Shown here: one piece after another, positions 50,421-59,645 of the stretch
Layout of the letters: every line of letters starts with the position of its first letter
Numbering within the stretch: position 1 is the stretch's first letter
Assembly: GCA_037138335.1 (NCBI GenBank)
Contig: JBAXIO010000005.1
Coordinates: 62,001 to 126,000, forward strand
Length of the DNA stretch: 64,000 nucleotides
Source: CAIRDP01 sp037138335
GTDB lineage: Bacteria > Bacteroidota > Bacteroidia > Bacteroidales > FEN-979
Reading direction: 5' to 3'
Made by a program: the position numbers and the translations under genes
The notes under the pieces: generated by a model
Told to the model about the DNA's origin: nothing
The model's input: only the letters and a program-made list of their open reading frames with translations
Database searches by the model: none

Positions 50421-51356
50421 ATGCAAAGATTCCGGTTGCTGTTGTTTCTTATCTCACTGTTTGCTTTGCGGATCGCTAACGCCCAGCAATACCCGGTTTT
50501 GGATGAGTACCGCATCAATCCGGGGATACTGGCTCCTTCATTCACCGGCATTTCTTCATTGTTCCAGGTATATCTGACCCAGAGAAATGAATGGACAGGT
50601 ATCCCGGGAGCTCCTGTAACCGGAGCTGTCAATATTGAAGGTACACCATATAAAAACATGGGTCTTGGGACAAACATCATGCTTAACAAGGCAGGAATAG
50701 TCAGGTATTTCTCAGTAAATTTAAATTATGCCTACCACCTCCAGCTGGCAGCCGATCATTATCTTCATTTTGGTATCAGCCCTGGTTTGTACCAGAATTC
50801 AATCGACCTTTCAAACCTTATTCTTGTTGATGCGAATGATCCCATGGTCAATGCTTCCGGGAAAGCCACGGAAACCTATGTTAATTGCGGCGCAAGCCTG
50901 ATGTATTCATTTAAAACCCTCAATGTCTGTGTTGGATTTCCCTACCTTTTCAATAACAGGTCCCTTTATCAGGAAACCCAGTATTCCAATTACCTAACAA
51001 TGGGGACAAACTTCCAGGCGTATGCGAATTACCTTCTAATGTTTGGTAAGGATTGGGGAATGCAGTTTGATGTGCTTTATCGCAACATGCAGGGCGCTCC
51101 ATGGCTAATAGATGCAGGCCTGATGATTAAATACAGGGAAAGTTTCTGGCTTGGCCTCCTTTACCGCAGGGGAAACACCATAGTGGCAAATGCCGGGTTC
51201 AGCATCGCAAATTCTTTCATTTTAGGATATAACTACGAATTTTCAGGCAGTGCAATGATGGGAAAAAGCGGAGGTACCCACGAAATTACACTGGGTTATG
51301 TACTACAGGGAAAAAAGCAGAAAAAAGCTGCTCCATTAAAGATTAAAGACTATTGA
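50421..51356 (+). CDS. PorP/SprF family T9SS outer-membrane protein
   Basis: 311 residues with signal peptide (cleavage near IANAQ). The mature start, QYPVLDEYRINPGILAPSFTG, and LTQRNEWTGIPGAPVTGAVNIEG, KNMGLGTNIMLNKAGIVRYFSVNLNYAYHLQL are classic for PorP/SprF. It ends with HEITLGYVLQGKKQKK. Such proteins are thought to help specific type B cargo, such as SprB, reach or stay on the surface; the neighbouring CHU_C protein is the likely partner. Confidence 0.93.
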   Translation: MQRFRLLLFLISLFALRIANAQQYPVLDEYRINPGILAPSFTGISSLFQVYLTQRNEWTGIPGAPVTGAVNIEGTPYKNMGLGTNIMLNKAGIVRYFSVNLNYAYHLQLAADHYLHFGISPGLYQNSIDLSNLILVDANDPMVNASGKATETYVNCGASLMYSFKTLNVCVGFPYLFNNRSLYQETQYSNYLTMGTNFQAYANYLLMFGKDWGMQFDVLYRNMQGAPWLIDAGLMIKYRESFWLGLLYRRGNTIVANAGFSIANSFILGYNYEFSGSAMMGKSGGTHEITLGYVLQGKKQKKAAPLKIKDY

Positions 51357-51358
51357 AA

Positions 51359-54300
51359 ATGATTAGAAAAGGGATGCAATATATTCTTCTGTTAATTGTT
51401 GCTTCTGCGATGCTCCTGCCTTCAGCCGGAATCAGCCAGAATGCTACAAAAAGGGGAGGTATTGGCTTCAGAATAGACGAAAATCCGCCCATCAGCAAAG
51501 TCCATTCCTACGATTCCCTGTTGTCGAAATACGGGCAAAAGTATTCCTTCGCCATCACTTCATATGTGCTTCCGCTGGTACCTCAATATGTTGATACCTT
51601 AAAAGCATTATCACTCCGCGGCATCGAACTAATGGACAATACCCCGACCCACGCCACCCAGTTTTTAAATGTGTTAAATTATCAGGATACAAATTTGTTC
51701 AGCAAGAAACCCGGGGTTGATCATATCAATGGCCAGAAAGTTTGCCTTAAATACTCTGCCTACGATACAACACATTCTCATGGAGAAGGCTTTATTAATG
51801 TTTTCGGGAACAAAGTTATCAGCTATGAACCAGGTGAATTTCATGACCTGCTTTCACCCTCAGCCTATTTCGCGATTTATCTTGGTCATCCTGTCGACAG
51901 TTTATGTTTGTTTTATAATGTTCAATCTGTCAATACCTCTGATCCCGATACGCTTTATCTCAGGTCATTCTGGGATGAAACTAAAAACTTTTCAGATCAT
52001 TGGCATTTCCTTTACCACAAGATTCAGAATATTAATGTTGTTATGCATGATTCGGCTGTAAAGATCCTGGGTAAACGATCCCTTGATATATTTGATTCCC
52101 TGCATCTTCCCCGGCCATACACCTGGATCCATCCCGATGGGGCCTATCCCTGGATCAGCTCGTTGAAATTACAGGCAAGCCTTGGCGTTAAACTTGGGTT
52201 TCAGCAATCCACTTCCTTTATTAATCCATCCTTGTTTTGTTATAACGAATTTGACCCGGGTAAAAACAAACAGTTTGCAATAAACAGCGAAGCCTTGTCA
52301 ATGGAAAGTACAAGCTTCAGATCCAATTCCCATATAATCGCGGAAGCTATTGCTAAACATTATGTTCTTTTTGATGTTGCAAGACTGACTAATTCATACG
52401 GGGGGTGGAATGCATATCTTCACCGCATGGACAGCCTGATGGTCTGGTGTTCCTCAAACAACATACCGATCAGGACATACTCCCAGTGGAAAGCCTTGCT
52501 TTACGACAGTGTTGCGCAAAAGGTAGTAAACATCTTTCCGAAACTGGACGTTGATCTGGATCATAATGGATGGCCTGATGGATTTGATGATGACACCCTT
52601 AACATACATGGCAGATTTGATCCGTCGGACGGAGCCCCGTCAAGCAGCGGGAAGAGCTTTAAAATAGAAGGAGGGGGGACGATCTGCAAGGTTACAGGTC
52701 TTGCCGGGCTTGAGAAAAGATCGAATAAGTTTACCATTTATACAAAATGCCTGAGGAACCACCCCAGCAATATACAGGTTGAAGTAAGCTTCCCCGGGTT
52801 CAGCCAAACTCAAACGCTTGAAATAAAATCAGACTCAACAGTATGGATGCCCTATTCAAAAACTGTTAACGTCCCGGATTCGGCCAATATTGCAAATTTC
52901 ACTATCACTCATGACACAGCTTTTCATGACACGGTTAAGGTCAGCGGTTTTGACTTCCGCTCCTCAGGTTTCTTAAATAAATCCAGGTATCCTCTCCAGG
53001 AGGAAACAGCCAACGTACAATTCCCTCCCATCAATATGAACGATCTTGTTATTGCGTCAGTTTATGACCCATTAACTATATCATGGACATTCAAGGGAAA
53101 TCATTCCATGAGGTTTTCAGTCGATACGGCAGGTTTAATGAAAAGCCTCAAACCAACTTCTTTCTGGATAGGAAGAGACAGTGTGTTTGCAATTGCTCAT
53201 AGCCAGGATGGCGCTGTCGACAGCTGCTTTTTCAGATTCAGGTCAGATAGCATACCCGCTGCATGTGCAGGCGGAAGCATTAACATTTCAATACTCGATA
53301 CCATTACAGGCTCTGATTATATTGTTTGGACTTCCAGTCCGTATGATTCGACCATGACTGACACCACCATCTTTAACCCAACAGTTTCTCCCAAAATTTC
53401 GACCTTATACCGGGTTAAAGTATATAACATCCTTGGAAACATTGTCCGCGACAGCATTTATATCATCAGGCACCCAATCCCGGTACCCGGGCTTTTTAAG
53501 GACTCAACAATTTGCAGGGGAGATTCCATTGTCCTTCATGCACTGGAAGGAACCAGCTTCCTATGGAGTACGGGAGATACAACGGCTTCAATAAAAGTAA
53601 GGCCTGATTCCCTTACAAGGTATACCGTCCATGTTACAACTCAATGGGATTGTTCTGCGGATGATACGACCCTGATCCATGTTGCCCCCGTTCCGAATGT
53701 GAAACTGTCAGGGCTTCTTCCGCAATATTGTGCAAATGATGACTCGTGTTATTTGTTGAAAGGCGAACCCGGTGCTCCTCCGGGAATTTATGGAGGAAGT
53801 TCAGGTGTAAGAGGGAGCCAGTTCTGCCCTAAATATGCAAGGCCTGGTAAAGATACAGTCTGGTATAAGGAGACAAGCCACCAGGGTTGTTCCAATACAG
53901 CTACCTTGTATGTAAATGTAAATGCCCTTCCGGTTATACCGAAATTACACGACACCATCCTGTGCGCGAATAAAAGCATATACCTGGATGGAGGAACCGG
54001 AGCTGATAATTACTTATGGTCAAACGGAGATACGACCCAGTTCACAGTGATAAATTATAAAGATTATGGCCTGGGGCAGTTCATAGTTGGGGTTTATGCT
54101 ACAAAAGCGGGTTGTGTTTCAAAGGATACAACTTTGATCAGTTTTATTAAATGCCCCGACGGAATTCACGATTTGTCAGGCGATGGACAATTTGCGGTAT
54201 ATCCAAATCCTTTCAATGAAAGTATAGGCATACTGATGAAAGACCAGGCTGGTGAAGGAGATAATGCCAGTTTGCTCGATCTCAGAGGAGAACTGGTTGC

Positions 54301-54421
54301 TTCATGCCCCATAAAGGACAAAACCACTTCACTTGCTGTTTCTGATATAAAAACAGGTGTTTACATATTGCTCGTGAAGCATAACAACAGGCAGTATTAT
54401 TTAAAAGTGGTGAAGCTCTGA
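51359..54421 (+). CDS. Large secreted protein, polysaccharide-deacetylase-like N-terminus, T9SS type A sorting domain
   Basis: 1020 residues from ATG 51359 (TTG at 51353, overlapping the porP stop, is an alternative). Signal peptide ends near AGISQ. The first ~400 residues resemble a NodB-like barrel: KVHSYDSLLSKYGQKYSFAITS, LKALSLRGIELMDNTPTHATQF, YTWIHPDGAYPWISSLKLQ. Around 400 there is an acidic DVDLDHNGWPDGFDDD, calcium-binding-like. Immunoglobulin-like repeats follow (~610-900) and the last ~80 residues (FAVYPNPFNESIGILM, SLLDLRGELVASCPIKD, TGVYILLVKHNN) are a type A sorting signal. The catalytic assignment is tentative. Confidence 0.75.
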   Translation: MIRKGMQYILLLIVASAMLLPSAGISQNATKRGGIGFRIDENPPISKVHSYDSLLSKYGQKYSFAITSYVLPLVPQYVDTLKALSLRGIELMDNTPTHATQFLNVLNYQDTNLFSKKPGVDHINGQKVCLKYSAYDTTHSHGEGFINVFGNKVISYEPGEFHDLLSPSAYFAIYLGHPVDSLCLFYNVQSVNTSDPDTLYLRSFWDETKNFSDHWHFLYHKIQNINVVMHDSAVKILGKRSLDIFDSLHLPRPYTWIHPDGAYPWISSLKLQASLGVKLGFQQSTSFINPSLFCYNEFDPGKNKQFAINSEALSMESTSFRSNSHIIAEAIAKHYVLFDVARLTNSYGGWNAYLHRMDSLMVWCSSNNIPIRTYSQWKALLYDSVAQKVVNIFPKLDVDLDHNGWPDGFDDDTLNIHGRFDPSDGAPSSSGKSFKIEGGGTICKVTGLAGLEKRSNKFTIYTKCLRNHPSNIQVEVSFPGFSQTQTLEIKSDSTVWMPYSKTVNVPDSANIANFTITHDTAFHDTVKVSGFDFRSSGFLNKSRYPLQEETANVQFPPINMNDLVIASVYDPLTISWTFKGNHSMRFSVDTAGLMKSLKPTSFWIGRDSVFAIAHSQDGAVDSCFFRFRSDSIPAACAGGSINISILDTITGSDYIVWTSSPYDSTMTDTTIFNPTVSPKISTLYRVKVYNILGNIVRDSIYIIRHPIPVPGLFKDSTICRGDSIVLHALEGTSFLWSTGDTTASIKVRPDSLTRYTVHVTTQWDCSADDTTLIHVAPVPNVKLSGLLPQYCANDDSCYLLKGEPGAPPGIYGGSSGVRGSQFCPKYARPGKDTVWYKETSHQGCSNTATLYVNVNALPVIPKLHDTILCANKSIYLDGGTGADNYLWSNGDTTQFTVINYKDYGLGQFIVGVYATKAGCVSKDTTLISFIKCPDGIHDLSGDGQFAVYPNPFNESIGILMKDQAGEGDNASLLDLRGELVASCPIKDKTTSLAVSDIKTGVYILLVKHNNRQYYLKVVKL

Positions 54422-54422
54422 C

Positions 54423-55751
54423 CTATCCGATATCAAGCGTATCGATCACATCAGTGAGTTCCTTGGGCCTGTAGGGCTTAGCAAGGTATTCATCCATTCC
54501 TGCCGAAATACATTTTTCCCGGTCGGTCATTATTACATGGGCCGTTACCGCTATTATTTTTATCGGAGGCCTGGCATTTACAGGGTCTTTCTCCCTTTGC
54601 TCTTTCTCGAAATTCCTGATTATATGCGTGGATTCCAGGCCGTCCATAATAGGCATGGCAATATCCATAATGATCAGATCATAATGCTTATCCCGGAATT
54701 TCTCAAAAGCGATTTTACCGTTTTCTGCTATCTCAACCTGGTGCCCCGACCGGGTAAGTGTTGTAGCGGCAAATTTCTGATTTAAAATATTGTCCTCAAC
54801 CAGCAATATCATTAACGGCCTGCTTTTCTTTACTTTATTTTGTTTCTGGCTGATGTTATTCCTGAAAGCTTCAATATCACCGGCTTCGTATAATAAGGTA
54901 AACCAGAATGTAGAACCAATGTCTTTTTTACTTGTCACGCCGATTTTACCCCTCATCAGGTCGATGAGGTTCTTTGAAATAGATAAGCCTAATCCGGTAC
55001 CTTCAAATTGCTTTATCAACGGGCTGTCCAATTGGGCATATTCCTGGAACAAATCGGCTTGTTCATCCTCAGGGATACCCACCCCTGTGTCGGTAACTTC
55101 AAATTTCAACAGGACAAAACCCGGGGGAAGAGAATTCATAGAGTATACTTCTTCAGGAAGGTACTCGGTAAGTCTCAGGTCATCAAGCCTGTTAACATCA
55201 AGGATCTCAACAGATGCTACAACCGAACCTTCAAGGGTGAATTTTAATGCGTTGTTTGTAAGGTTGACAAGTATCTGATGCAGGCGTACGGCATCCCCGA
55301 TAATACATTCCGGCACCGCCGATTGGATCCTGTAAGAAAGTTCAATCCCCTTGCCCTTTGCCCTTAGCGACAACATCTTGATCACCTGATGGATTTCCTC
55401 GTGAAGCAGGAAAGGTTTGTTTTCAAGCTTAAGCTGCCCTGCTTTTATCTTGGAAAAATCAAGAATGTCATTGATGATAGCCAGCAGGTTATGGCTTGAG
55501 ATGTTAATGACCTCAAGGAGTTCACGCTGCTCGGGACTCAGGTTTGTCTGGTCGAGAATATTGTAAATCCCAATGATGCTGTTCATAGGTGTCCTGATCT
55601 CATGGCTCATATTTGCCAGGAAGATGGTCTTGGTACGATCGGCATCGTAGGCTCTGATCTTTGCTTTTTCAAGGTCTTTGAGGGCCTGGTTATAATTAAC
55701 TTCAAGTTCCTTTAAACGTAATTCGATTTCAGTTGCTTTTAATTCATCCAT
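54423..55751 (-). CDS. Hybrid sensor histidine kinase, soluble
   Basis: 442 residues without membrane helices. An N-terminal coiled coil (~1-40) leads into HisKA with His50 in FLANMSHEIRTPMNSIIGI, HATPase_c with LVNLTNNALKFT, FEVTDTGVGIPEDEQADLF and EGTGLGLSISKNLIDLMRG, then a receiver domain with MILLVEDNILNQKF, phospho-Asp in DLIIMDIAMPIMDG and YLAKPYRPKE. All catalytic sites are intact. No sensor domain is visible, so it likely takes its input from a partner, perhaps the kinase encoded four bases upstream. Confidence 0.9.
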   Translation of the reverse strand: MDELKATEIELRLKELEVNYNQALKDLEKAKIRAYDADRTKTIFLANMSHEIRTPMNSIIGIYNILDQTNLSPEQRELLEVINISSHNLLAIINDILDFSKIKAGQLKLENKPFLLHEEIHQVIKMLSLRAKGKGIELSYRIQSAVPECIIGDAVRLHQILVNLTNNALKFTLEGSVVASVEILDVNRLDDLRLTEYLPEEVYSMNSLPPGFVLLKFEVTDTGVGIPEDEQADLFQEYAQLDSPLIKQFEGTGLGLSISKNLIDLMRGKIGVTSKKDIGSTFWFTLLYEAGDIEAFRNNISQKQNKVKKSRPLMILLVEDNILNQKFAATTLTRSGHQVEIAENGKIAFEKFRDKHYDLIIMDIAMPIMDGLESTHIIRNFEKEQREKDPVNARPPIKIIAVTAHVIMTDREKCISAGMDEYLAKPYRPKELTDVIDTLDIG

Positions 55752-55755
55752 AAAA

Positions 55756-57171
55756 TCAAAACTTATTCAGTTGGTTCTTCATTATTGAATATAACTGCTG
55801 CTGGTTAATTGGTTTTGAAATATAATCATCAAAACCGGCTTCGAGCAGTTTTTCGCGGTCCCCGGCCATTGCATAAGCAGTTTGGGCGATAAAGGGAATG
55901 GAATTATATTGCTTCCAGTTCTTACGTATCTCATGCATCAGTTTTACACCATCCCAGGGAGGAGGAAGGTTAATATCAAACAGCATAATATCAAAGAACC
56001 TGTTCTCGGCAGCCTTTTCTTTAATTATTTTCAGGGTTTCGTCTCCATTAACGGCTGCAATGACTGTGCCAAGCGACTTGGTCATCTCGGTCAGCACCAG
56101 CTTGTTCATCATGTCATCTTCAACAATAAAGATGTCGAGGTTGTGAAGACCCCTGGCCTTCTTTTTTTGTTCCTGTGATGAGGGTGCCGATTCCTGGGAG
56201 TACGCATCCCGGGTCCGTAAAAAAAGTGTTACTGTAGTTCCAACACCCTTCTCTGACTGGATTTCCAATATCCCCTGCATCATCTCAAGAAGACTTTTAG
56301 CAAGCGGCAAACCAAGGCCGGTACCCTTACCCTCTTTTGAGAACCCTGTTGTCTCGCTTTTAAACGGGGCAAGAAGCTCGGGTATGAATGCAGGATCAAT
56401 TCCCGTTCCGGTATCTTTAATGCGGATGGAAACCATGTCCCTTTCTTTATGAAAATCGGTTGAGATATTGATGAAGCCCTGTTCCGTGAATTTTATGGAG
56501 TTATCAAGTACGATACTGAGAGCTTTGGACAGTCCTGCTTCGTCGGCAAGTCCTTCGGGGATATCTCCCGGTTTAAAATTCAGCTTAAGCTTTTTCTTGT
56601 TAGACTGAAAAAGATGCACCTGGATGCTATTTGCGACGATCCCGTTTACCGAGCAGGGGATGGGTTTAAGAGTAAAATCGTTTGACTCGACCCTGCTGAT
56701 ATCAATAATGTTATTCAGCAAGTGAAGCAGCCTGTCACCGCTTTCCAGAACGGCGTGGGCATAATCAAACAATTCCTTGTTCTCAATAACCGAAAGCTCG
56801 GCTTCAAGCAGGCTTGCAAAACCTATAATGTTGTTCAGAGGGGTCCTGATCTCTGAACTCACGTTAGAAAGAAAAGAGTTGAGAAGGAAATTTGCATCTT
56901 CAGCTTTTTTTAAAGCTTTCTTCAAAATCATATCCCTGTCCCTTTTCTCGTCATACTCTTCTTTAATAACGAGTGTTCTCTCGATAACCTGGTTGTCGAT
57001 CCCGGCTTCATATTCCCTTAACTTTGCAAGGGCATTCTGAAGCTCCCTGTCCTTACTTTTAAATTTATTTTCTAAATCTGCTGATTTATTCCTGGCCTTG
57101 ATGTTCTGGAAAACTGCAATTACAATCAGCAAGCCCGATAAAATGGCAAGAAAAATGCTTAATGAGTTCAT
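55756..57171 (-). CDS. Membrane-anchored hybrid histidine kinase with serine in place of the phosphoacceptor histidine
   Basis: 471 residues. One N-terminal membrane helix (SIFLAILSGLLIVIAVF), a coiled coil (~28-95), and a HisKA-like region where FLSNVSSEIRTPLNNIIGFA has Ser106 (codon TCA, 56854-56856) in place of the invariant His. The HATPase domain is complete (SIVLDNSIKFTEQG, IKDTGTGIDPAF, GKGTGLGLPLAKSLL). The C-terminal receiver domain has FIVEDDMMNK, phospho-Asp in LFDINLPPPWDG and YISKPINQQQ. It probably cannot autophosphorylate in the usual way; it may act by dimerising with the 54423-55751 kinase, or as a decoy. Confidence 0.88.
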   Translation of the reverse strand: MNSLSIFLAILSGLLIVIAVFQNIKARNKSADLENKFKSKDRELQNALAKLREYEAGIDNQVIERTLVIKEEYDEKRDRDMILKKALKKAEDANFLLNSFLSNVSSEIRTPLNNIIGFASLLEAELSVIENKELFDYAHAVLESGDRLLHLLNNIIDISRVESNDFTLKPIPCSVNGIVANSIQVHLFQSNKKKLKLNFKPGDIPEGLADEAGLSKALSIVLDNSIKFTEQGFINISTDFHKERDMVSIRIKDTGTGIDPAFIPELLAPFKSETTGFSKEGKGTGLGLPLAKSLLEMMQGILEIQSEKGVGTTVTLFLRTRDAYSQESAPSSQEQKKKARGLHNLDIFIVEDDMMNKLVLTEMTKSLGTVIAAVNGDETLKIIKEKAAENRFFDIMLFDINLPPPWDGVKLMHEIRKNWKQYNSIPFIAQTAYAMAGDREKLLEAGFDDYISKPINQQQLYSIMKNQLNKF

Positions 57172-57177
57172 CTTTAG

Positions 57178-57984
57178 TTATTTATAAGCAATATATAAAT
57201 CTTCATCCGGATTTATGGCATACCTGTCAAGCTCTATAGGCCATTTGTCACGGTATGGGTTATGCCGCTTAACAACAAACCCTCCTTTTTCAAGCCTGCT
57301 TTGATAATCCTGCCCGTAAATCCTTACATGATCATATTGTCCGAAAATCTTCTCCCTCTGTTCAGGTGTTTTTACCGAAGGATCTTCAAATGATTTCTCG
57401 AGAATCTTCGAAATCGGAACCTGCAATATAGCCCAGCCCCCGGGTTTTAACACGCGGTGCAGTTCGCCTATGGCTTTCATGTCGTCTTCGATATGTTCAA
57501 GAACATGATTGCAAATAATGATATCGAAAACCTCATCTTCGAATTTAAGGCTCGTAATATCCAGGGTATTTGTAGTCCTTTCGTAATAAAAACCTTCATG
57601 GTATTTCATTCCCGCCTCATAAGAGATATTTGGCAAACGGTTAAGCATTGCCCTGATGCAGCCTTCGGGGGCAACATGGAAAACCTTTAAGGGTGCCGAA
57701 AGAATGTTTGTTTTTTGGCTGAGGAAAAGATATACCAGGCGGTCGCGGTCAAGGGAATGGCAACGCGGGCAAACGTCATTCAGACGATATCCGGCTCCAA
57801 CAATCTGTTTTTCGTAGATTACCGGCAGGTCAATACCCCCGGGGCGGAATTTCCGGAAAGAATATCCGCAATAGGGGCAGTAATATACATCACCGCGCAG
57901 AATGATCGCAGAAGCCTTCTGATAGGCTCCTCTGAGCTTTTTTGCAAGCCAGAAAGGTATTAGTTTCTTCAGGGCTGGTTTCAT
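57178..57984 (-). CDS. Class I SAM-dependent methyltransferase with an N-terminal cysteine-rich region
   Basis: 268 residues. N-terminal CxxC pairs (YYCPYCGYSF at ~35 and DVCPRCHSLDRDRLVY at ~72) look like a zinc ribbon. The methyltransferase fold is visible as FHVAPEGCIRAMLNRL (motif I region), LDITSLKFEDEVFDIIICNHVLEHIEDD and LHRVLKPGGWAILQVPI (Methyltransf_11-type). Substrate unknown; placed at the start of a polysaccharide locus, so it may methylate a sugar or glycolipid. This is inference from location. Confidence 0.85.
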   Translation of the reverse strand: MKPALKKLIPFWLAKKLRGAYQKASAIILRGDVYYCPYCGYSFRKFRPGGIDLPVIYEKQIVGAGYRLNDVCPRCHSLDRDRLVYLFLSQKTNILSAPLKVFHVAPEGCIRAMLNRLPNISYEAGMKYHEGFYYERTTNTLDITSLKFEDEVFDIIICNHVLEHIEDDMKAIGELHRVLKPGGWAILQVPISKILEKSFEDPSVKTPEQREKIFGQYDHVRIYGQDYQSRLEKGGFVVKRHNPYRDKWPIELDRYAINPDEDLYIAYK

Positions 57985-58003
57985 CTTTTTGTCAGTTGCA
58001 TAA

Positions 58004-59626
58004 TTAAAACGTACCGGCGTAAATTTTCCTGTTCACCGATCGTGCGCCAAAGCGAAAAATGCAAATATAACAGGCATCCTCAAGTCTTCCAATAAATTTC
58101 TCAATTTCGACAGGGCCCGGGCCTGATACCGAATTGCATAGGGTTGAAATATGTTCCCCCTTCAGGGAATATAAATCTGCCGAAAGAGACTCCCTCTCTT
58201 CGAGTCTTAAACTTATCTTCATCACCCCCGATACAAGGCAGCAACGGATGATCTCCAAACCAGGCGCCTCGGCGTTTTCATTTATAAAAAGAAGCGATGA
58301 ATCATGGCATTCAAATGCGCCGATGTCATATTTCCACGGCCACGGCCTGAACCTGCCTATTATATCAGTGTTCAATGGCAATCCGGAAACTGCCGAACCT
58401 TTATTAACAGCAGGGGAGGAAGGCTGGAGGTCATAATTATCTGCGGAAGGATTAATGAACTTTACATCGCTGACTGCGGCAACCTGCAAATTGTCCTGTT
58501 GGACAAGCGTTGTTCCGGGAGCAAGTTTAATATATGAACCCGGCACATCAGCGATAATATTGTCCGATGCCACACTGTTTAACGCCGAGGTACTCCTGAA
58601 ATCGATACCGTTCGTCCTGGGCGAAACAATGGTATTGAAAACGATCTGATAGCCCCTGCCTGCAGCCGGGGTTTGCGTTCCAATATAGATGCCGTGTTTC
58701 TGTCCTGAACCGCTGAAATTCTTCCCGGGATTCACAATAAGATTATTATAAATATAGTTTCCACCCTGTCCCAGTTCATCAATGCCATCGCCCTTTCCGT
58801 CCTTTATAAAGTTTGAGAAACAATTGCATGACGATCCGCCTCCAAGCAAAAAGCCGCTCATTTGCCCGCTTGCTTCGCTTTGGCTGTCAAGGTGAATAAA
58901 GTTATTATTTACAAAGCAGGCTGAATCTGCGCAGGAAACCTGTATCCCGTCCCATCCGGTATTTTCAACCCGGTTATTATAAATTCTCAGTCCGCGAATA
59001 AGGTGTGGGTATACCAGGGTATCTTTTCCATTGCAATGTATTGTATAGCCGCTGAAGTATGAATGCCCTATATACATGCCTTCATCAGCAATATTATGAA
59101 GATAATTATCATGGATGCTGATGTTCCTCATGATAAAATTACCCCTTGTTGACTTGAAACTGCAATCGGGATCAGTCTTTGCGACAATCCCGGTCCAGGA
59201 AGCCGCAGATATTTCCACCCCTGCAACTTCAATGCATGAGCTTAATCCCTGTATTGCCACCCCTGCATTGACAACGCTGATAACAAATCCATAAGAGCCC
59301 GGATCAGCTGTTCCGATGCACCTGATCCAGGAGCAGGTATCGAATTTTATGCCGTAGTTTGAGTTTGTTAAAATCACAATCCCGCCAAGATTCTGAACAA
59401 GGATAGGTTTTGCAGAGGTGCCATGAAGGCTGCGCAGTAATATATATTGACGGGTTGATGCAGAAATATAGATCGTATCACCGGGTTTCACGGCTGATGC
59501 ATTGCCCCGCCCGTCTATTACCGGTTTGTCGGGACCGAAGATGAACTGCGTGGCAAACGCCAGGTCAGGAGATAAAACCGTGAGGATGACGGCAAGTAAA
59601 AAAAGAATATGTTGCTTCTGTTTCAT
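58004..59626 (-). CDS. Secreted right-handed beta-helix protein
   Basis: 540 residues with signal peptide MKQKQHILFLLAVILTVLSPDLAFA. The body (~40-400) is a parallel beta-helix: turns such as NFIMRNISIHDNYLHNIADEGMYI, LRIYNNRVENTGWDGIQVS and NYIYNNLIVNPGKNFSGSGQKHGIYIG have the NxIxxN spacing of pectate-lyase and carbohydrate-binding folds. The last ~70 residues (ISLRLEERESLSADLYSLKGEHISTL, EKFIGRLEDACYICIFRFG) look like a diverged T9SS type A sorting domain. Probable surface protein acting on or binding polysaccharide. Confidence 0.82.
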   Translation of the reverse strand: MKQKQHILFLLAVILTVLSPDLAFATQFIFGPDKPVIDGRGNASAVKPGDTIYISASTRQYILLRSLHGTSAKPILVQNLGGIVILTNSNYGIKFDTCSWIRCIGTADPGSYGFVISVVNAGVAIQGLSSCIEVAGVEISAASWTGIVAKTDPDCSFKSTRGNFIMRNISIHDNYLHNIADEGMYIGHSYFSGYTIHCNGKDTLVYPHLIRGLRIYNNRVENTGWDGIQVSCADSACFVNNNFIHLDSQSEASGQMSGFLLGGGSSCNCFSNFIKDGKGDGIDELGQGGNYIYNNLIVNPGKNFSGSGQKHGIYIGTQTPAAGRGYQIVFNTIVSPRTNGIDFRSTSALNSVASDNIIADVPGSYIKLAPGTTLVQQDNLQVAAVSDVKFINPSADNYDLQPSSPAVNKGSAVSGLPLNTDIIGRFRPWPWKYDIGAFECHDSSLLFINENAEAPGLEIIRCCLVSGVMKISLRLEERESLSADLYSLKGEHISTLCNSVSGPGPVEIEKFIGRLEDACYICIFRFGARSVNRKIYAGTF

Positions 59627-59645
59627 AATCAGGATTAAATTTCAT

